Source: Clostridiaceae bacterium | Lineage (GTDB): Bacteria; Bacillota; Clostridia; Oscillospirales; Acutalibacteraceae | Assembly: GCA_016295355.1 (NCBI GenBank) | Contig: JAEDLK010000018.1 | Coordinates: 1 to 32,910, forward strand | DNA: 32,910 nt | Direction of reading: 5' to 3' | Part shown: piece by piece, positions 23,751 to 32,365 of the stretch | Position numbering within the stretch: the stretch's first letter is position 1 | Layout: every line of letters starts with the position of its first letter | The notes under the pieces: model-generated | The model's input: the letters and a program-made list of their open reading frames with translations, nothing else | Told to the model about the DNA's origin: nothing | The model's database searches: none | Translations under genes and position numbers: made by a program

Positions 23751-24902
23751 TTACTCTCCTTTTTGTAAATGAATGGTGTCGGTAATCAGCCGACACTGTT
23801 GTACCCGATCCGGCTCATCCGAGAATAAAGAAGAGGCCGAAAAAAAGACGGCACCCGAAACAAACGGCTGTGCGTACAGTGCTTTCAGCTCATTTGCCAC
23901 CACATCAACCCCCTGCTTCCATTCGGTTGTGTCGGGCGTTGCATCGGTTCCCAACTTATAGGGTGCTAAACCGATATACAATGCGGTCTTTGTGGGCGAT
24001 ACCAGATTCACCCATTGCATTAGCAGATTCTCAAAGCAGAAACGCTCATTCGGGTATTCAAAGCCGAAGTATAATTGCGGAATAACGGCATCCAAATAGC
24101 CACTCTGGCACCAAAGCTCTACATCCGCATATAGTGACGCATAATTCTTTTCAATGTCGGCCGCCGGGCTGACCGTAAAGGCTGTTTTTTCAGCTCGGCT
24201 GCGTGTCAAAGAAGCCACCGAGGCAATCATCACATTTACATTCGCTCGACGAAAATCATCCAGTGATAACGGCACGGCGGCCGTCTCACAGTAGGCCTTA
24301 TAACTCGGTGCGTCAAAGGACGGCTCAGCCGTGGGATAAAAATAATCATCAAAATGGATGCCGTCGATCGGGTATGTATCCAATAATTCCCGAATACCGG
24401 CGGTAATCAGTGAACGAGCTTTCAGCGAGGCGGGATTCAGATACAGCCCTGCCTCACATCGACAAATATCGGCTTCACTCAATTGTCCTGCCAAAACCGT
24501 CGGCAGCACCGTTTGGCTGGACCGATCGATCCGATAAGGGTTAATCCAGGCATGAAAAGCCAGATTTTGTTGGTGACAGGTGTCAATCATAAAGGACATC
24601 ACATCATAGTCGAGCGATGCACTCCACGCGCACTGCGGATAGACCTTTGATGCAAATAGGCTGTCACAAAAGGCACAGGTATGCACGAACAGGGCGGTTG
24701 CCCCCATATTGACCGATTGATTAACCAGCGCTGTAAATCCGGCCTTAAAATCAGAAGAAGCCATCTTGTTCAGCTCCGCATAAGTCACCCAAATACCGTA
24801 AAAGTAGTCCGGTGGTGTTTCTTGTTCTACCGGTGTTGGCGATGTTGTCGTACAACCGCATAACAGCAATATGCAAAGCAAAATAACCCCTATTCGTTTC
24901 AT
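23751..24902 (-). CDS. GHL10/DigH-family lipoprotein glycosidase in a phage lysis cassette
   Basis: A 383-residue secreted lipoprotein: signal peptide MKRIGVILLCILLLCGC with the lipidated Cys17 (the -2 position is Cys, a little unusual), a Thr/Pro/Glu linker, then a glycosyl-hydrolase-like TIM barrel of the GHL10/DUF187 family (from about residue 33). Key segments are FYGIWVTYAELNK, FHAWINPYRI, and YPIDGIHFDDYFYP with Asp186 and Asp187, the hallmark acidic site. The E. coli member DigH (YddW) cleaves peptide-free glycan strands. RBS TAAAGGAGA. It lies between the tail-hub protein and the holin, with 12 and 4 bases of spacing, so it is co-transcribed with phage genes. Role could be lysis, wall penetration by virions, or lysogenic conversion. 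Confidence 0.88.
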   Translation of the reverse strand: MKRIGVILLCILLLCGCTTTSPTPVEQETPPDYFYGIWVTYAELNKMASSDFKAGFTALVNQSVNMGATALFVHTCAFCDSLFASKVYPQCAWSASLDYDVMSFMIDTCHQQNLAFHAWINPYRIDRSSQTVLPTVLAGQLSEADICRCEAGLYLNPASLKARSLITAGIRELLDTYPIDGIHFDDYFYPTAEPSFDAPSYKAYCETAAVPLSLDDFRRANVNVMIASVASLTRSRAEKTAFTVSPAADIEKNYASLYADVELWCQSGYLDAVIPQLYFGFEYPNERFCFENLLMQWVNLVSPTKTALYIGLAPYKLGTDATPDTTEWKQGVDVVANELKALYAQPFVSGAVFFSASSLFSDEPDRVQQCRLITDTIHLQKGE

Positions 24903-24914
24903 GTGATTTCTCCT

Positions 24915-27002
24915 TTATGCTTCAAATGTCAAGGTCAATCCGCCTAATTGAAACCGTCCTTGGCCCGTTAGGCATAGGCCTGCTAATCGACACCGTATAT
25001 GACCCGGTCGCCGTATGATGCGTTGCCAATGCTTCTTTGATTCAACCGTAAACGGTTCAAGGTAACCGATTTCGGTTTTCAGACAAACGGTCACCGCATC
25101 ATCGGACCGGAAGTCCACCGTCGCCTCGAAAAGTCGTTGCCCGCTTTGTCCGATGTCTCCCATCAAAGCGGTTTCCAATGTAAAGGGTATCGGCTGTTCC
25201 TTTAACACCTGGTTTGCGTCAAGCAGTTTGTCTTGGGTATCATCAAAGAACCCACAATACACCCGTCGGCCGTTTCTTTCGTCGATAAAAATACCGCCGA
25301 ATTGATTGGCCGTACGAAACAAACGAATGGCCTTCAGCCCATCGGGGAGCGTCCACTTGTACCAGGACAGACCGCCGTTGCCGCTGGATGGTGCGCCCTT
25401 GCCGGATAGATATCGAAAACCGCTGATATGCGTATCACCCACATACATTGTATTTCCGTCCGACAGATAGTAAAAGCCGTCCTTTTCGCAACCGCTGATA
25501 CAGCATAAATCCTCCGTCTGTCGATTTTTCAGTTGTGACTCAATATTGGGTGAAAGGGCGTACACGCTCCCCTCTGTATATCCGTTTGAACCGTAAAGCG
25601 TGTAAACCGTTCCATCGGTATGATACCAGACCAAGCGGTTTGAGCAAAACGCCAGGCTGTGCGGACAATCACAACCAATAGAAGAATGAACCCTTGTCAT
25701 GCGAGCCGTTAATTTAGGCAGTGTAATGTCGGTGTAATCCTCCAAAGGTGCCGTCAGGTCATAGGCCTTTCCCTCATCCACGATAATGCGGTAGATTTCG
25801 TTTTTCTTAAAAACAAAAAAATAGCGATTTTGCAAAGCCAAAGCCGTGATAGGGTTGCCTTTTTCGCCGACCGACAGAAAAGCCGACACATGGAAATAGA
25901 AGGGCTTATCCTTTTCGCTGTAAAAAATCTTGTTGCCGTCGGCATCACCGCCGACTAAAAACACCCGTCCATCATACCGACGACAAAGCGTATCCACACA
26001 AAGTAGCCGGTATGCTGCCTCCTCATCATATATATATGCGGTGATTTCTAAACCATTCTCTGCCAGTGAACGTGGCAGGGCAAATTCTTTGTCCCCGCTT
26101 GTAAAAGATACCACGCCGGTTGTTCGATCCAAGTGTGCCTGCACCGACGAATCGCCTATCTGTTTCACCGCCGAATCCGTTGCGCCTGCCGCAATTGAAA
26201 AATCAATCGGCGTATCCATAATCCGTAAAAACCGAATGGTCATGGCTCCGCCAAAGCCAATTGTATCCGCCGGCATCGTAAACGCATCGGAATAACCGTC
26301 GGTTGTAAAATACATGGTACGGCCGCCGTTTAAGAGATTGTACTCCTCCAATACCTCGGCCTTTCGGGGCGTGATCCCCTCATAATCCAAAGACGAATAG
26401 CACCAGTTGCCCCTGCCGTATCGCAAAGAAACCGGCGTGTAAAATTGCTTACAGTCAAACGCTTTCCATGCATCCGTTTCGTCGTCCAACTCAAACCAAT
26501 AAACCTTTTTGGTTGGGTTGCCGGTGTAATATACCCGCACCGCCACCGCCATGAACAAACCGCAGCCGGTTTGAGGCGCTTCCTCCAAAAGTGTGATATT
26601 GTCAACCGTCTCATAGAGGATCGACTCGGTGGGCAATATCAGTGACACCAATGATTTTATCGTTCCATCCGGCTTCATCATCATGCCGGCCATGATGGCG
26701 TGTCCGCTTTGGCGGCATTCTACCGTTACACCCACCTTGTTATAGCCGCCCGAGATGCTGTTGATGAGTTCAATTTCGTAATAACGAAGATGTAAAGAGG
26801 TTGTTAAGGGTGTTAATAATGACGGGTGTGTTTCACGCAAGCCGGGCCTGGTCTGCAAAATCGCATGAGGGCTCCACACATTTTCGGCCGCACAAAGCTG
26901 ATCGGTGGCCATCAAAGCCGGATGATCCTGTGTGTTAAGGCCGTGAAAGGCCTGTCTTTTTTCGGTGCGTCTTTTAGGAAGCCGTCGAGTCGGATATTTC
27001 AT
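24915..27002 (-). CDS. Podovirus-type tail hub/nozzle protein (P22 gp10-like)
   Basis: A 695-residue, beta-rich protein with no TM or signal sequence. It opens with a basic stretch and AFHGLNTQDHPALMATDQL, then HAILQTRPGLRE, the usual first part of short-tailed-phage stabilisation/nozzle proteins. The central part has the pattern VGGDADGNKIFYSEKDKPFYF, NPITALALQNRYFFVFKKNE and later SLAFCSNRLVWYHTDGTVY, which look like blades of a beta-propeller. In P22-like phages this protein closes the portal-connector channel. It follows the small connector gene by 12 bases. A specific family name would need a profile search; distant relation is inferred from these repeated patterns. Confidence 0.72.
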   Translation of the reverse strand: MKYPTRRLPKRRTEKRQAFHGLNTQDHPALMATDQLCAAENVWSPHAILQTRPGLRETHPSLLTPLTTSLHLRYYEIELINSISGGYNKVGVTVECRQSGHAIMAGMMMKPDGTIKSLVSLILPTESILYETVDNITLLEEAPQTGCGLFMAVAVRVYYTGNPTKKVYWFELDDETDAWKAFDCKQFYTPVSLRYGRGNWCYSSLDYEGITPRKAEVLEEYNLLNGGRTMYFTTDGYSDAFTMPADTIGFGGAMTIRFLRIMDTPIDFSIAAGATDSAVKQIGDSSVQAHLDRTTGVVSFTSGDKEFALPRSLAENGLEITAYIYDEEAAYRLLCVDTLCRRYDGRVFLVGGDADGNKIFYSEKDKPFYFHVSAFLSVGEKGNPITALALQNRYFFVFKKNEIYRIIVDEGKAYDLTAPLEDYTDITLPKLTARMTRVHSSIGCDCPHSLAFCSNRLVWYHTDGTVYTLYGSNGYTEGSVYALSPNIESQLKNRQTEDLCCISGCEKDGFYYLSDGNTMYVGDTHISGFRYLSGKGAPSSGNGGLSWYKWTLPDGLKAIRLFRTANQFGGIFIDERNGRRVYCGFFDDTQDKLLDANQVLKEQPIPFTLETALMGDIGQSGQRLFEATVDFRSDDAVTVCLKTEIGYLEPFTVESKKHWQRIIRRPGHIRCRLAGLCLTGQGRFQLGGLTLTFEA

Positions 27003-27014
27003 AAAACCGCCCCC

Positions 27015-27350
27015 TTAAACCGGCAATCGGTTGATGCGGATCGCCGTGTGCGATCGAGCTGCCGCCCGTTTCCGATTGTATAGCTCAGTCAGCTCGTTTT
27101 GCACGGAGGTATAGCCACTCATAGCCGCCAGCAATCGCGCCACCCCGTAAACGGCTGCATCCGCTTCCTTAGATGTCAGGACGATGGGCGTATCCAAGGA
27201 TGAAACAGTTGCCGCATTCAAGTCCCAAAGCACTTGATTGACCAAGAACAAGGACTTACGCAACAACTCCTCCTGCTCATATAATTCGTCCTCTCTCATA
27301 TCTAAACCGCTTAAGGTATAGGCCATATCAATAATCGTTTTTCCCGTCAT
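27015..27350 (-). CDS. Small head-tail connector protein (probable)
   Basis: A 111-residue, mainly helical acidic protein starting MTGKTIIDMAYTLSGLDMRE, with EEADAAVYGVARLLAAMSG-like helices and a basic tail (RKRAAARSHTAIRINRLPV). Size, helical content and position directly behind the portal gene fit a gp4-type head-completion or connector protein. ATG 27350 follows AAAGGAGAA; the frame extends further upstream only inside the portal gene. It overlaps the portal 3' end by 23 bases. No family-specific motif is visible, so the call is mostly from context. Confidence 0.6.
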   Translation of the reverse strand: MTGKTIIDMAYTLSGLDMREDELYEQEELLRKSLFLVNQVLWDLNAATVSSLDTPIVLTSKEADAAVYGVARLLAAMSGYTSVQNELTELYNRKRAAARSHTAIRINRLPV

Positions 27351-28779
27351 TCTGTTCTCCTTTCCGCTCGGCACGAACACAAAGTCGCAAAGATTCATAG
27401 CGGGCGGCATCAAAGGGAAAATACCACCGTCCGTTTTCATCCTCAAGGCACAGTGACCGCTCGGTATAGCGTGTCATCCAAAAATCCAACCACACAAGAG
27501 CGGTGTCCTCAAAAAATCCCAAATAGCGGTTGTTAAGCGGAGAAAGCGCAATTTCTGTACTTTGCTGCATCGCCTCAATGGCGGCCGTGTTGTTGTAGGC
27601 CAGCTCCTTGAACAACAAACCTCCTGCCGAGCAACCGCTGATGGTTTGCGAAATCAGATCTTTGATGTTCTCACGGAAATCGCCCGAAAAATCCGGCGGT
27701 GTGACATAATGTACCGCACCGGCCACATCCTCGTTACTCCCGTACACCTTGATAATCTGTCCGGGATCATTGGTGATGTCGCCGGGCACGGTATCCCCGT
27801 TGACTGTCATCAACGGCATTCCCATGCTCATGGATGCCCACACATTGGCCGTAATCAGTCGGTTGATGGCAATTTGGTTGGGAATTAAATTGGTGATTTC
27901 GCTTTCCCCCAACAGCCGTTCATTCTTTTTTTCCCAACGGAGCATGGTCACGGGATAGCGATGCAAATGCGTATCAAAGGCTGGGCGGACAACCGCCTGT
28001 TTGGTTGTGCTGATTGCCCAAACCGTCCGCCCCTTGACGGTGCTTTCCTTATATAAACGGGTAAAGACCGTCACCTTGGAAGAACCGGGATGATCCGGCT
28101 CAATGCGCCCCGCCTGCAATTTGCCGGCAAATCGAGCGGTCAAACTTTTGACTTGCTCGACCGGGCGACGCGTGACAATCAGCATATAGGGTTGCTCCTC
28201 TATGCTGTCGGCGGTGTTGTCACCAAAGAAAATCCGATCGGTGGACAGCACCTCGCAGGACAGTTCGCCGGCCTGCAAATCGGTCGGCTGATCCCAATAG
28301 GTGTACAAGAATCCGGTGCCGGTTATAAAGCTCTGACGAAGCACCTCATCGGTTTTTTGGCGCAGATGCAGTTTTTGCGATAGTGCATCAAAATAATGCT
28401 CCAGCGCATCGCAGACCAACCCGGCCTCCTCCTTTGTGTCTAAGCCCTGCAGTGTTTTCAAACTTCCCTCGCTAAGCTTTCTTTTCAGCTCGCCGGTCTT
28501 TCGACGGGTTGCCGGTGTATCGCACACACCGTCAGCAAAAAAGCGCACGGCAACAGGTCTTTTTGTCAGCATCCCCATTTTGTAATCGCCGATTTGCCGA
28601 ATAATATTGTGGCGCACCAACGGCTTATCACGGCCGACGCTTGCTCCATACCATTGGTCACCGTTATAAAAGCGTGCATTCATGCGGTTCTGCTCAAAGC
28701 TCCCCCGTTTACCGAGTTGGCTTTTGTATTCCACGCCTTCACGGTATTCCCTGTAAATACTTTCCGGTGTATGAACCAT
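27328..28779 (-). CDS. Phage portal protein
   Basis: A 483-residue protein beginning MVHTPESIYREYREGVEYKS. FYNGDQWYGASVGRDKPLVRHNI, followed by a helix and KPVAVRF-like TKRPVAVRFFADG, is the usual N-terminal core of portals. It is rich in helices in the middle (DALEHYFDALSQKLHLRQKT), with INRLITANVWASMSMGMPLM and LLFKELAYNNTAAIEAMQQS near the crown region. Portals form the 12-fold ring at one capsid vertex through which DNA passes. RBS AGGAGGAATACG. It lies behind an intrinsic terminator after the capsid gene; placing the portal after the capsid gene is unusual, since most phages encode it before scaffold and capsid. Confidence 0.85.
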   Translation of the reverse strand: MVHTPESIYREYREGVEYKSQLGKRGSFEQNRMNARFYNGDQWYGASVGRDKPLVRHNIIRQIGDYKMGMLTKRPVAVRFFADGVCDTPATRRKTGELKRKLSEGSLKTLQGLDTKEEAGLVCDALEHYFDALSQKLHLRQKTDEVLRQSFITGTGFLYTYWDQPTDLQAGELSCEVLSTDRIFFGDNTADSIEEQPYMLIVTRRPVEQVKSLTARFAGKLQAGRIEPDHPGSSKVTVFTRLYKESTVKGRTVWAISTTKQAVVRPAFDTHLHRYPVTMLRWEKKNERLLGESEITNLIPNQIAINRLITANVWASMSMGMPLMTVNGDTVPGDITNDPGQIIKVYGSNEDVAGAVHYVTPPDFSGDFRENIKDLISQTISGCSAGGLLFKELAYNNTAAIEAMQQSTEIALSPLNNRYLGFFEDTALVWLDFWMTRYTERSLCLEDENGRWYFPFDAARYESLRLCVRAERKGEQNDGKNDY

Positions 28780-28794
28780 CGTATTCCTCCTTTA

Positions 28795-28825
28795 AGAAAA
28801 AAGGGGCAGAAAGTGCCCTGCCCCT
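28795..28825 (-). terminator. Intrinsic terminator between capsid and portal genes
   Basis: Read on the minus strand: AGGGGCAG, eight-base loop, CTGCCCCT followed by TTTTTC. The stem occupies 28802-28825. It begins eight bases after the capsid stop codon and should reduce read-through into the portal and lysis genes. Confidence 0.88.
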
Positions 28826-28832
28826 CCTGTTA

Positions 28833-30011
28833 TCAGCCCACGGTCACGCAGGCAACGCCGGAGCAAAGAGAAGCCAATCCGTCAACCGTGATTTTGACGA
28901 AGTAGTAATAGCTACCCTTTTCCAACGAGGTATCCAAGGCCATGGAAGCAGCTGTAGCACCATTAACCTTAACGGCGTTCTTGCCGTCGGCATCACAGCG
29001 ATACCACTGATAGGTCAAAGTAGAACCGCTGACGGTTGAAGCCGATACTGACAGATTGCCGGAAATGCTGCCGGCGGTAACACTCTTGTTGGCCGGCTGA
29101 GTGGATACGGTAATGGCCGGAGATACCCATGCCCAAATGCCATCCAAGCCGCTCTTTTTCACAAACACATCGTAATAAATGCGGTAATCGAACTTGTACG
29201 CATCGGCATCCAGATTCTGTTCGGGGGTAAAGATGCGCATTTTCTCGGTCTTTTTGACCAGGTGTGCACCGTTTTTGGGGCAGACCATCATGTAGACCTC
29301 ACGGGCGTTGGCGGCAGGTGTAAAACCACCGACATTATCCGTGACAAAGGTATAAGCAGTCTGCATACGCTGGCTGACAACCGGAATCAAAGCCACACCG
29401 TTGAGCGACTTAACAGACAGGTTAATATCGCCCTGTTTAAAGTCGGAAACGGTCAGCATACGGGACAGTTCGGTGCTGTTCTGCAACTTTGCATACATAC
29501 AGCTATCGATGAAGGCCACCAGCTCTTCATCATAGCCGACCTGTTCTTGAACCTTTTCAATCAAACTGCACAGCGTTTCAAACGGCTTTTCTATGTTACC
29601 GGTCACGGTGTTACTGCGAGTCATCGCCAAACCGGCCAGCTTGGAAATAACATAGGCATCACATTCCGGCACAACCTTGGTACGAACATACTCGCCCAAA
29701 ATACTGCCGGCCAACTGGGCAATGCCGGCCTCGTCCAAATCCTCACGGTCGATCTGCAACGAACGGGCACGGTCCATCTGCATGGTGTAGGCCGTGTTAG
29801 CCACGGTGATGGCGCCTTTGGAAAAACCGGTGTCACGGTCATAATCCGCCAGACCCTGGAAATCGATGTCCGGAATCTTGACGGTTTTGGCACCGACAAA
29901 TTTAGCACCCATAGCGTTGTCGGCAAAAAAGCCGGTAACGCTCTTCTGGGTAAACAGTTTATCCAACTCGCCGGAATAAGCGGTAATGGATTCAAGGGAA
30001 TTAATAGACAT
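28833..30011 (-). CDS. Major capsid protein with C-terminal Ig-like domain
   Basis: A 392-residue protein. Residues 1-295 look like a HK97-fold coat protein: a helical N-terminus (LESITAYSGELDKLFTQKSV), NAMGAKFVGAKTVKIPDIDFQ, the sequence MQMDRARSLQIDREDLDEAG typical of such coats, and the C-terminal part with AREVYMMVCPKNGAHLVKKTEKMRIF. Residues 299-392 form a separate beta domain with SVTAGSISGNLSVSAS, LTYQWYRCDADG and GSYYYFVKITVDGLAS, the Ig-like pattern of many surface proteins. Such domains usually decorate the outside of capsids. RBS AAAAAGGAGA. It follows the scaffold gene and precedes a terminator. Identity as coat rests on context and the Ig fusion on the sequence. Confidence 0.85.
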   Translation of the reverse strand: MSINSLESITAYSGELDKLFTQKSVTGFFADNAMGAKFVGAKTVKIPDIDFQGLADYDRDTGFSKGAITVANTAYTMQMDRARSLQIDREDLDEAGIAQLAGSILGEYVRTKVVPECDAYVISKLAGLAMTRSNTVTGNIEKPFETLCSLIEKVQEQVGYDEELVAFIDSCMYAKLQNSTELSRMLTVSDFKQGDINLSVKSLNGVALIPVVSQRMQTAYTFVTDNVGGFTPAANAREVYMMVCPKNGAHLVKKTEKMRIFTPEQNLDADAYKFDYRIYYDVFVKKSGLDGIWAWVSPAITVSTQPANKSVTAGSISGNLSVSASTVSGSTLTYQWYRCDADGKNAVKVNGATAASMALDTSLEKGSYYYFVKITVDGLASLCSGVACVTVG

Positions 30012-30065
30012 AATGTTTCTCCTTTTTATGTTTTACTCGGTTGTATAGGCTCAACCGTTAGCCTT

Positions 30066-30650
30066 TTATCCCCATAGGCCTCTTAAAAAGGCCATGTGTT
30101 CATCGTCTGCTTCTTCGTTTTGATTGCCTGAAAGCGAACCGGGCGAAGACAGACGGTTAGCACGCCGACGGGCGGCAGTGCGTTGTTCGTTTAAGCGCTT
30201 AAGGGCCAGATACCGCAGGTATTCATCCACCAGTTCCCGTCGGTTTTCTTTGGCGGACAGGCGCACCTCGTCCGGGATCTCATTTTCGTCCGTGTCGGGG
30301 AAAAAGATCTGCCAATCGCTTGCAGGGCCGTCTTGCACCGCCTGTTCCAATTGAAGGACATGGTCGGCCATGGCTTCGTTTCCGCCACAGGCATCCACAA
30401 GCTCTTGTTTCCTTTTCTGCGTCCTTGTCTGCTCAATGTCATCCAGAAACGCCGCCACGCTCATACCACTTTGCTCGGCAAAATACTGAAGCCGTTTGAC
30501 TTCCTTTTCCACCGCCGCATATTTAAGTCCGTCTGCCGCCAGTGCCGACAGTCTTTCCTCGTTTGAAACGGCACCGTCGGTGTCAGTTTCCTCGGCGGTT
30601 ACGGTGTCCGGCTGTTCATTGGCCGGCTCTGTTTGCTTATTTTCTTTCAT
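30066..30650 (-). CDS. Capsid scaffolding protein
   Basis: A 194-residue, highly charged helical protein without hydrophobic segments: an acidic N-terminus (KENKQTEPANEQPDTVTAEE), helices EKEVKRLQYFAEQ and QTRTQKRKQELVDACGG, an Asp/Glu-rich middle, and a basic helical C-terminal part (LALKRLNEQRTAARRRANRL) that would contact the coat. This composition and the position directly before the capsid gene are typical of scaffolding proteins, which guide prohead assembly. RBS AAGGAGGAAA. No protease gene is visible, so scaffold would leave the prohead intact, as in P22, or be cut by a host or unseen protease. Confidence 0.8.
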   Translation of the reverse strand: MKENKQTEPANEQPDTVTAEETDTDGAVSNEERLSALAADGLKYAAVEKEVKRLQYFAEQSGMSVAAFLDDIEQTRTQKRKQELVDACGGNEAMADHVLQLEQAVQDGPASDWQIFFPDTDENEIPDEVRLSAKENRRELVDEYLRYLALKRLNEQRTAARRRANRLSSPGSLSGNQNEEADDEHMAFLRGLWG

Positions 30651-30661
30651 TGTTTTCCTCC

Positions 30662-30841
30662 TTAATCGGACATTTGAACGCCGCCGTCATAGCTTAAAAA
30701 GGCAGCAGTATCCTTTGAAAGTGACGGACTTTGCGTTTTGCCCACGGGGACGGGGTGCATCGGTTTCGGCAGCTGGCTTCGGCCGTATACATAACCAAGC
30801 CAAAAGCAAAGCCCACAGGCAATCACACCGATTATCCACAT
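30662..30841 (-). CDS. Small single-TM protein of unknown function in the phage cassette
   Basis: A 59-residue protein: TM helix MWIIGVIACGLCFWLGYVYG, then a proline-rich polar tail (LPKPMHPVPVGKTQS). The start could also be nine bases upstream (30850). The 5' end overlaps the end of terL; GGGGTGGGATGT precedes the ATG. It lies between terL and the scaffold gene, where I know of no conserved gene, and I do not recognise its family. It might be a membrane-associated assembly factor or simply an accessory protein. Confidence 0.65.
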   Translation of the reverse strand: MWIIGVIACGLCFWLGYVYGRSQLPKPMHPVPVGKTQSPSLSKDTAAFLSYDGGVQMSD

Positions 30842-32121
30842 ACATCCCACCCCCCAAGCAGTGCATTTTGATTCTTTTCGTTTGGCATAGTCATATTTCC
30901 TTTGAATAAACGGACATCCTCAAACGCATAGCGCAGAGCGTCCATCAAATGATTATCCCTGTCTTGTGGCAGTCGTTGACCGCGTTCGTTGACCTTTTGG
31001 CTGTAAACATAGCCCGACAACTCCGCAATGGTCTGCCGACAGCAGGGATGGACAAAAATCCGATACTCACGAATTCGTGCAATGCCGTTCAGCACGCTGT
31101 CACGACCCTTGGCCGACGGCATAATCCTTGACAAACCGTACCTTCGTAAATCCTCGTTTGATTTCGGCTCGGCGCAATCGGCACGGATTCGCTCTTTGGC
31201 GTACCCTTTTCGGATAATGGTCTGTGCGATAACTGAATTGAGCATCCCGGTCTGACAGAATTCATCAAAAATATAGATTTCCTTCTTGACCGGATTGGCG
31301 TAAAAAGCGATAAAGGCTGTCGGATCGTTGGTATATCCGTAATCCAGTCCGAAAAACGCACGCCAGTTCGTTTTGTCGGTTAAATAATGCGGATTAGGAT
31401 CCACCTGCCAGTTATCAAAAACAAGCCCTTCCTCTACGCCCCATTCTCCCAATCCGGCCACGGCGTATTTTCGAGGATTGTTTTCTTTCATCTGCTCAAA
31501 AACACGCCGGTCGGTTTTATCAAGAAACTCGTTGCAAAGATAGTTGGTGGAAAACACCTGCACCCCGGGTGTTTTCTGATCGAAAAAGCGCTTTTTCAAC
31601 CAATGCTCCTTGCTCCAAGGGTTAAAGGTCAGGGTCGTCTGCTTGAACAATCCGTCGGGCAGCGACCCTCGGGGAACCGATAAATCCAGTTTATCAAAGT
31701 CGGATTCATCTCCAATTTCAAAGGCCTCCTCAATCCAAACAAAATTGAGAGCGCCTCGGCTGACGGTGGTGGAAGCCAGCTTTAGTACATCGTCAAATCC
31801 ACGAAAAAGAATTTTCTGCCCGGTCGGCAGATAGGTCATCTCCATGGGCGAAACCGTGTTCCGCCAAAAGCCCGATACCCCCAGACGTTCCTGCGCCCAA
31901 CACAGTTGAGCAAAAGTGCTATCCCGATGGGTGTTCATCACCGCCCGTACCACCAGTAGGTTACTGCCGGGGTATTTCATTAAGCGGTAAATCAGATTCA
32001 TGGCCGTCACGCTGGATTTTTTCGAGGCTTTTCCGCCTTTTAACACTCGATAGCGTTCCTCACAATGCCAGAATCGATTGTAGCCTTTACCGATAACTTC
32101 AGCTGTCTTGATCGGGCACAT
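30832..32121 (-). CDS. terL: Terminase large subunit (PBSX/Terminase_3 type)
   Basis: A 429-residue packaging motor. The ATPase part has an adapted Walker A GGKASKKSS (29-37; the second Gly is replaced by Lys34, as I recall from related clostridial phages) and Walker B NFVWIEEA (126-133, catalytic Glu). The nuclease part has FFGLDYGY (Asp260), RADCAEP (Asp315) and DRDNHLMDALRYAFE (Asp394), the standard three-acid ruvC-like set. It packages DNA into the prohead with the small subunit and portal. The ATG at 32121 overlaps the terS end by 23 bases, with GGGGTGA 13 bases upstream, a rather long spacing. No intein or frameshift is present. Confidence 0.94.
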   Translation of the reverse strand: MCPIKTAEVIGKGYNRFWHCEERYRVLKGGKASKKSSVTAMNLIYRLMKYPGSNLLVVRAVMNTHRDSTFAQLCWAQERLGVSGFWRNTVSPMEMTYLPTGQKILFRGFDDVLKLASTTVSRGALNFVWIEEAFEIGDESDFDKLDLSVPRGSLPDGLFKQTTLTFNPWSKEHWLKKRFFDQKTPGVQVFSTNYLCNEFLDKTDRRVFEQMKENNPRKYAVAGLGEWGVEEGLVFDNWQVDPNPHYLTDKTNWRAFFGLDYGYTNDPTAFIAFYANPVKKEIYIFDEFCQTGMLNSVIAQTIIRKGYAKERIRADCAEPKSNEDLRRYGLSRIMPSAKGRDSVLNGIARIREYRIFVHPCCRQTIAELSGYVYSQKVNERGQRLPQDRDNHLMDALRYAFEDVRLFKGNMTMPNEKNQNALLGGWDVCG

Positions 32122-32365
32122 TGTCTATGATTGTCACCCCTTGGGTGTTGACGGATTCTTCCGTGGCGGTCAACGCACGGATTTCCCGGATGGCATTCAT
32201 GTCGCCGGCAGCCGCTTTTTTATACAGCGCCACCAGAATAAGCGTCTCCTTTGTAGGGGCTGCAAAGCGAAATCCCTCTTGCAACAGTGCCTCTTGTTCC
32301 TCTTTGCTGACTCTTTGCTTTAGAATTCGTCGCATTTGCTTTCGACTTTTACTGTCCGTTTTCAC
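32099..32365 (-). CDS. terS: Terminase small subunit (probable)
   Basis: An 88-residue protein with a basic N-terminus (KTDSKSRKQMRRILKQRV), helices SKEEQEALLQEGF and KETLILVALYKKAAAGDMNAIREIRA, and an acidic tail. The KKAAAGDMNAIREI pattern (a helix of the type that counts the substrate in small terminases) and direct linkage to terL support the role. GTG 32365 follows GGAGGTGA with only two or three bases between, which is tight; an ATG at 32335 lacks an RBS. Short spacing could be compensated by coupling to the upstream 28-codon ORF, which ends inside terS. Length is short for TerS, so a partial or divergent form is possible. Confidence 0.75.
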   Translation of the reverse strand: MKTDSKSRKQMRRILKQRVSKEEQEALLQEGFRFAAPTKETLILVALYKKAAAGDMNAIREIRALTATEESVNTQGVTIIDNVPDQDS

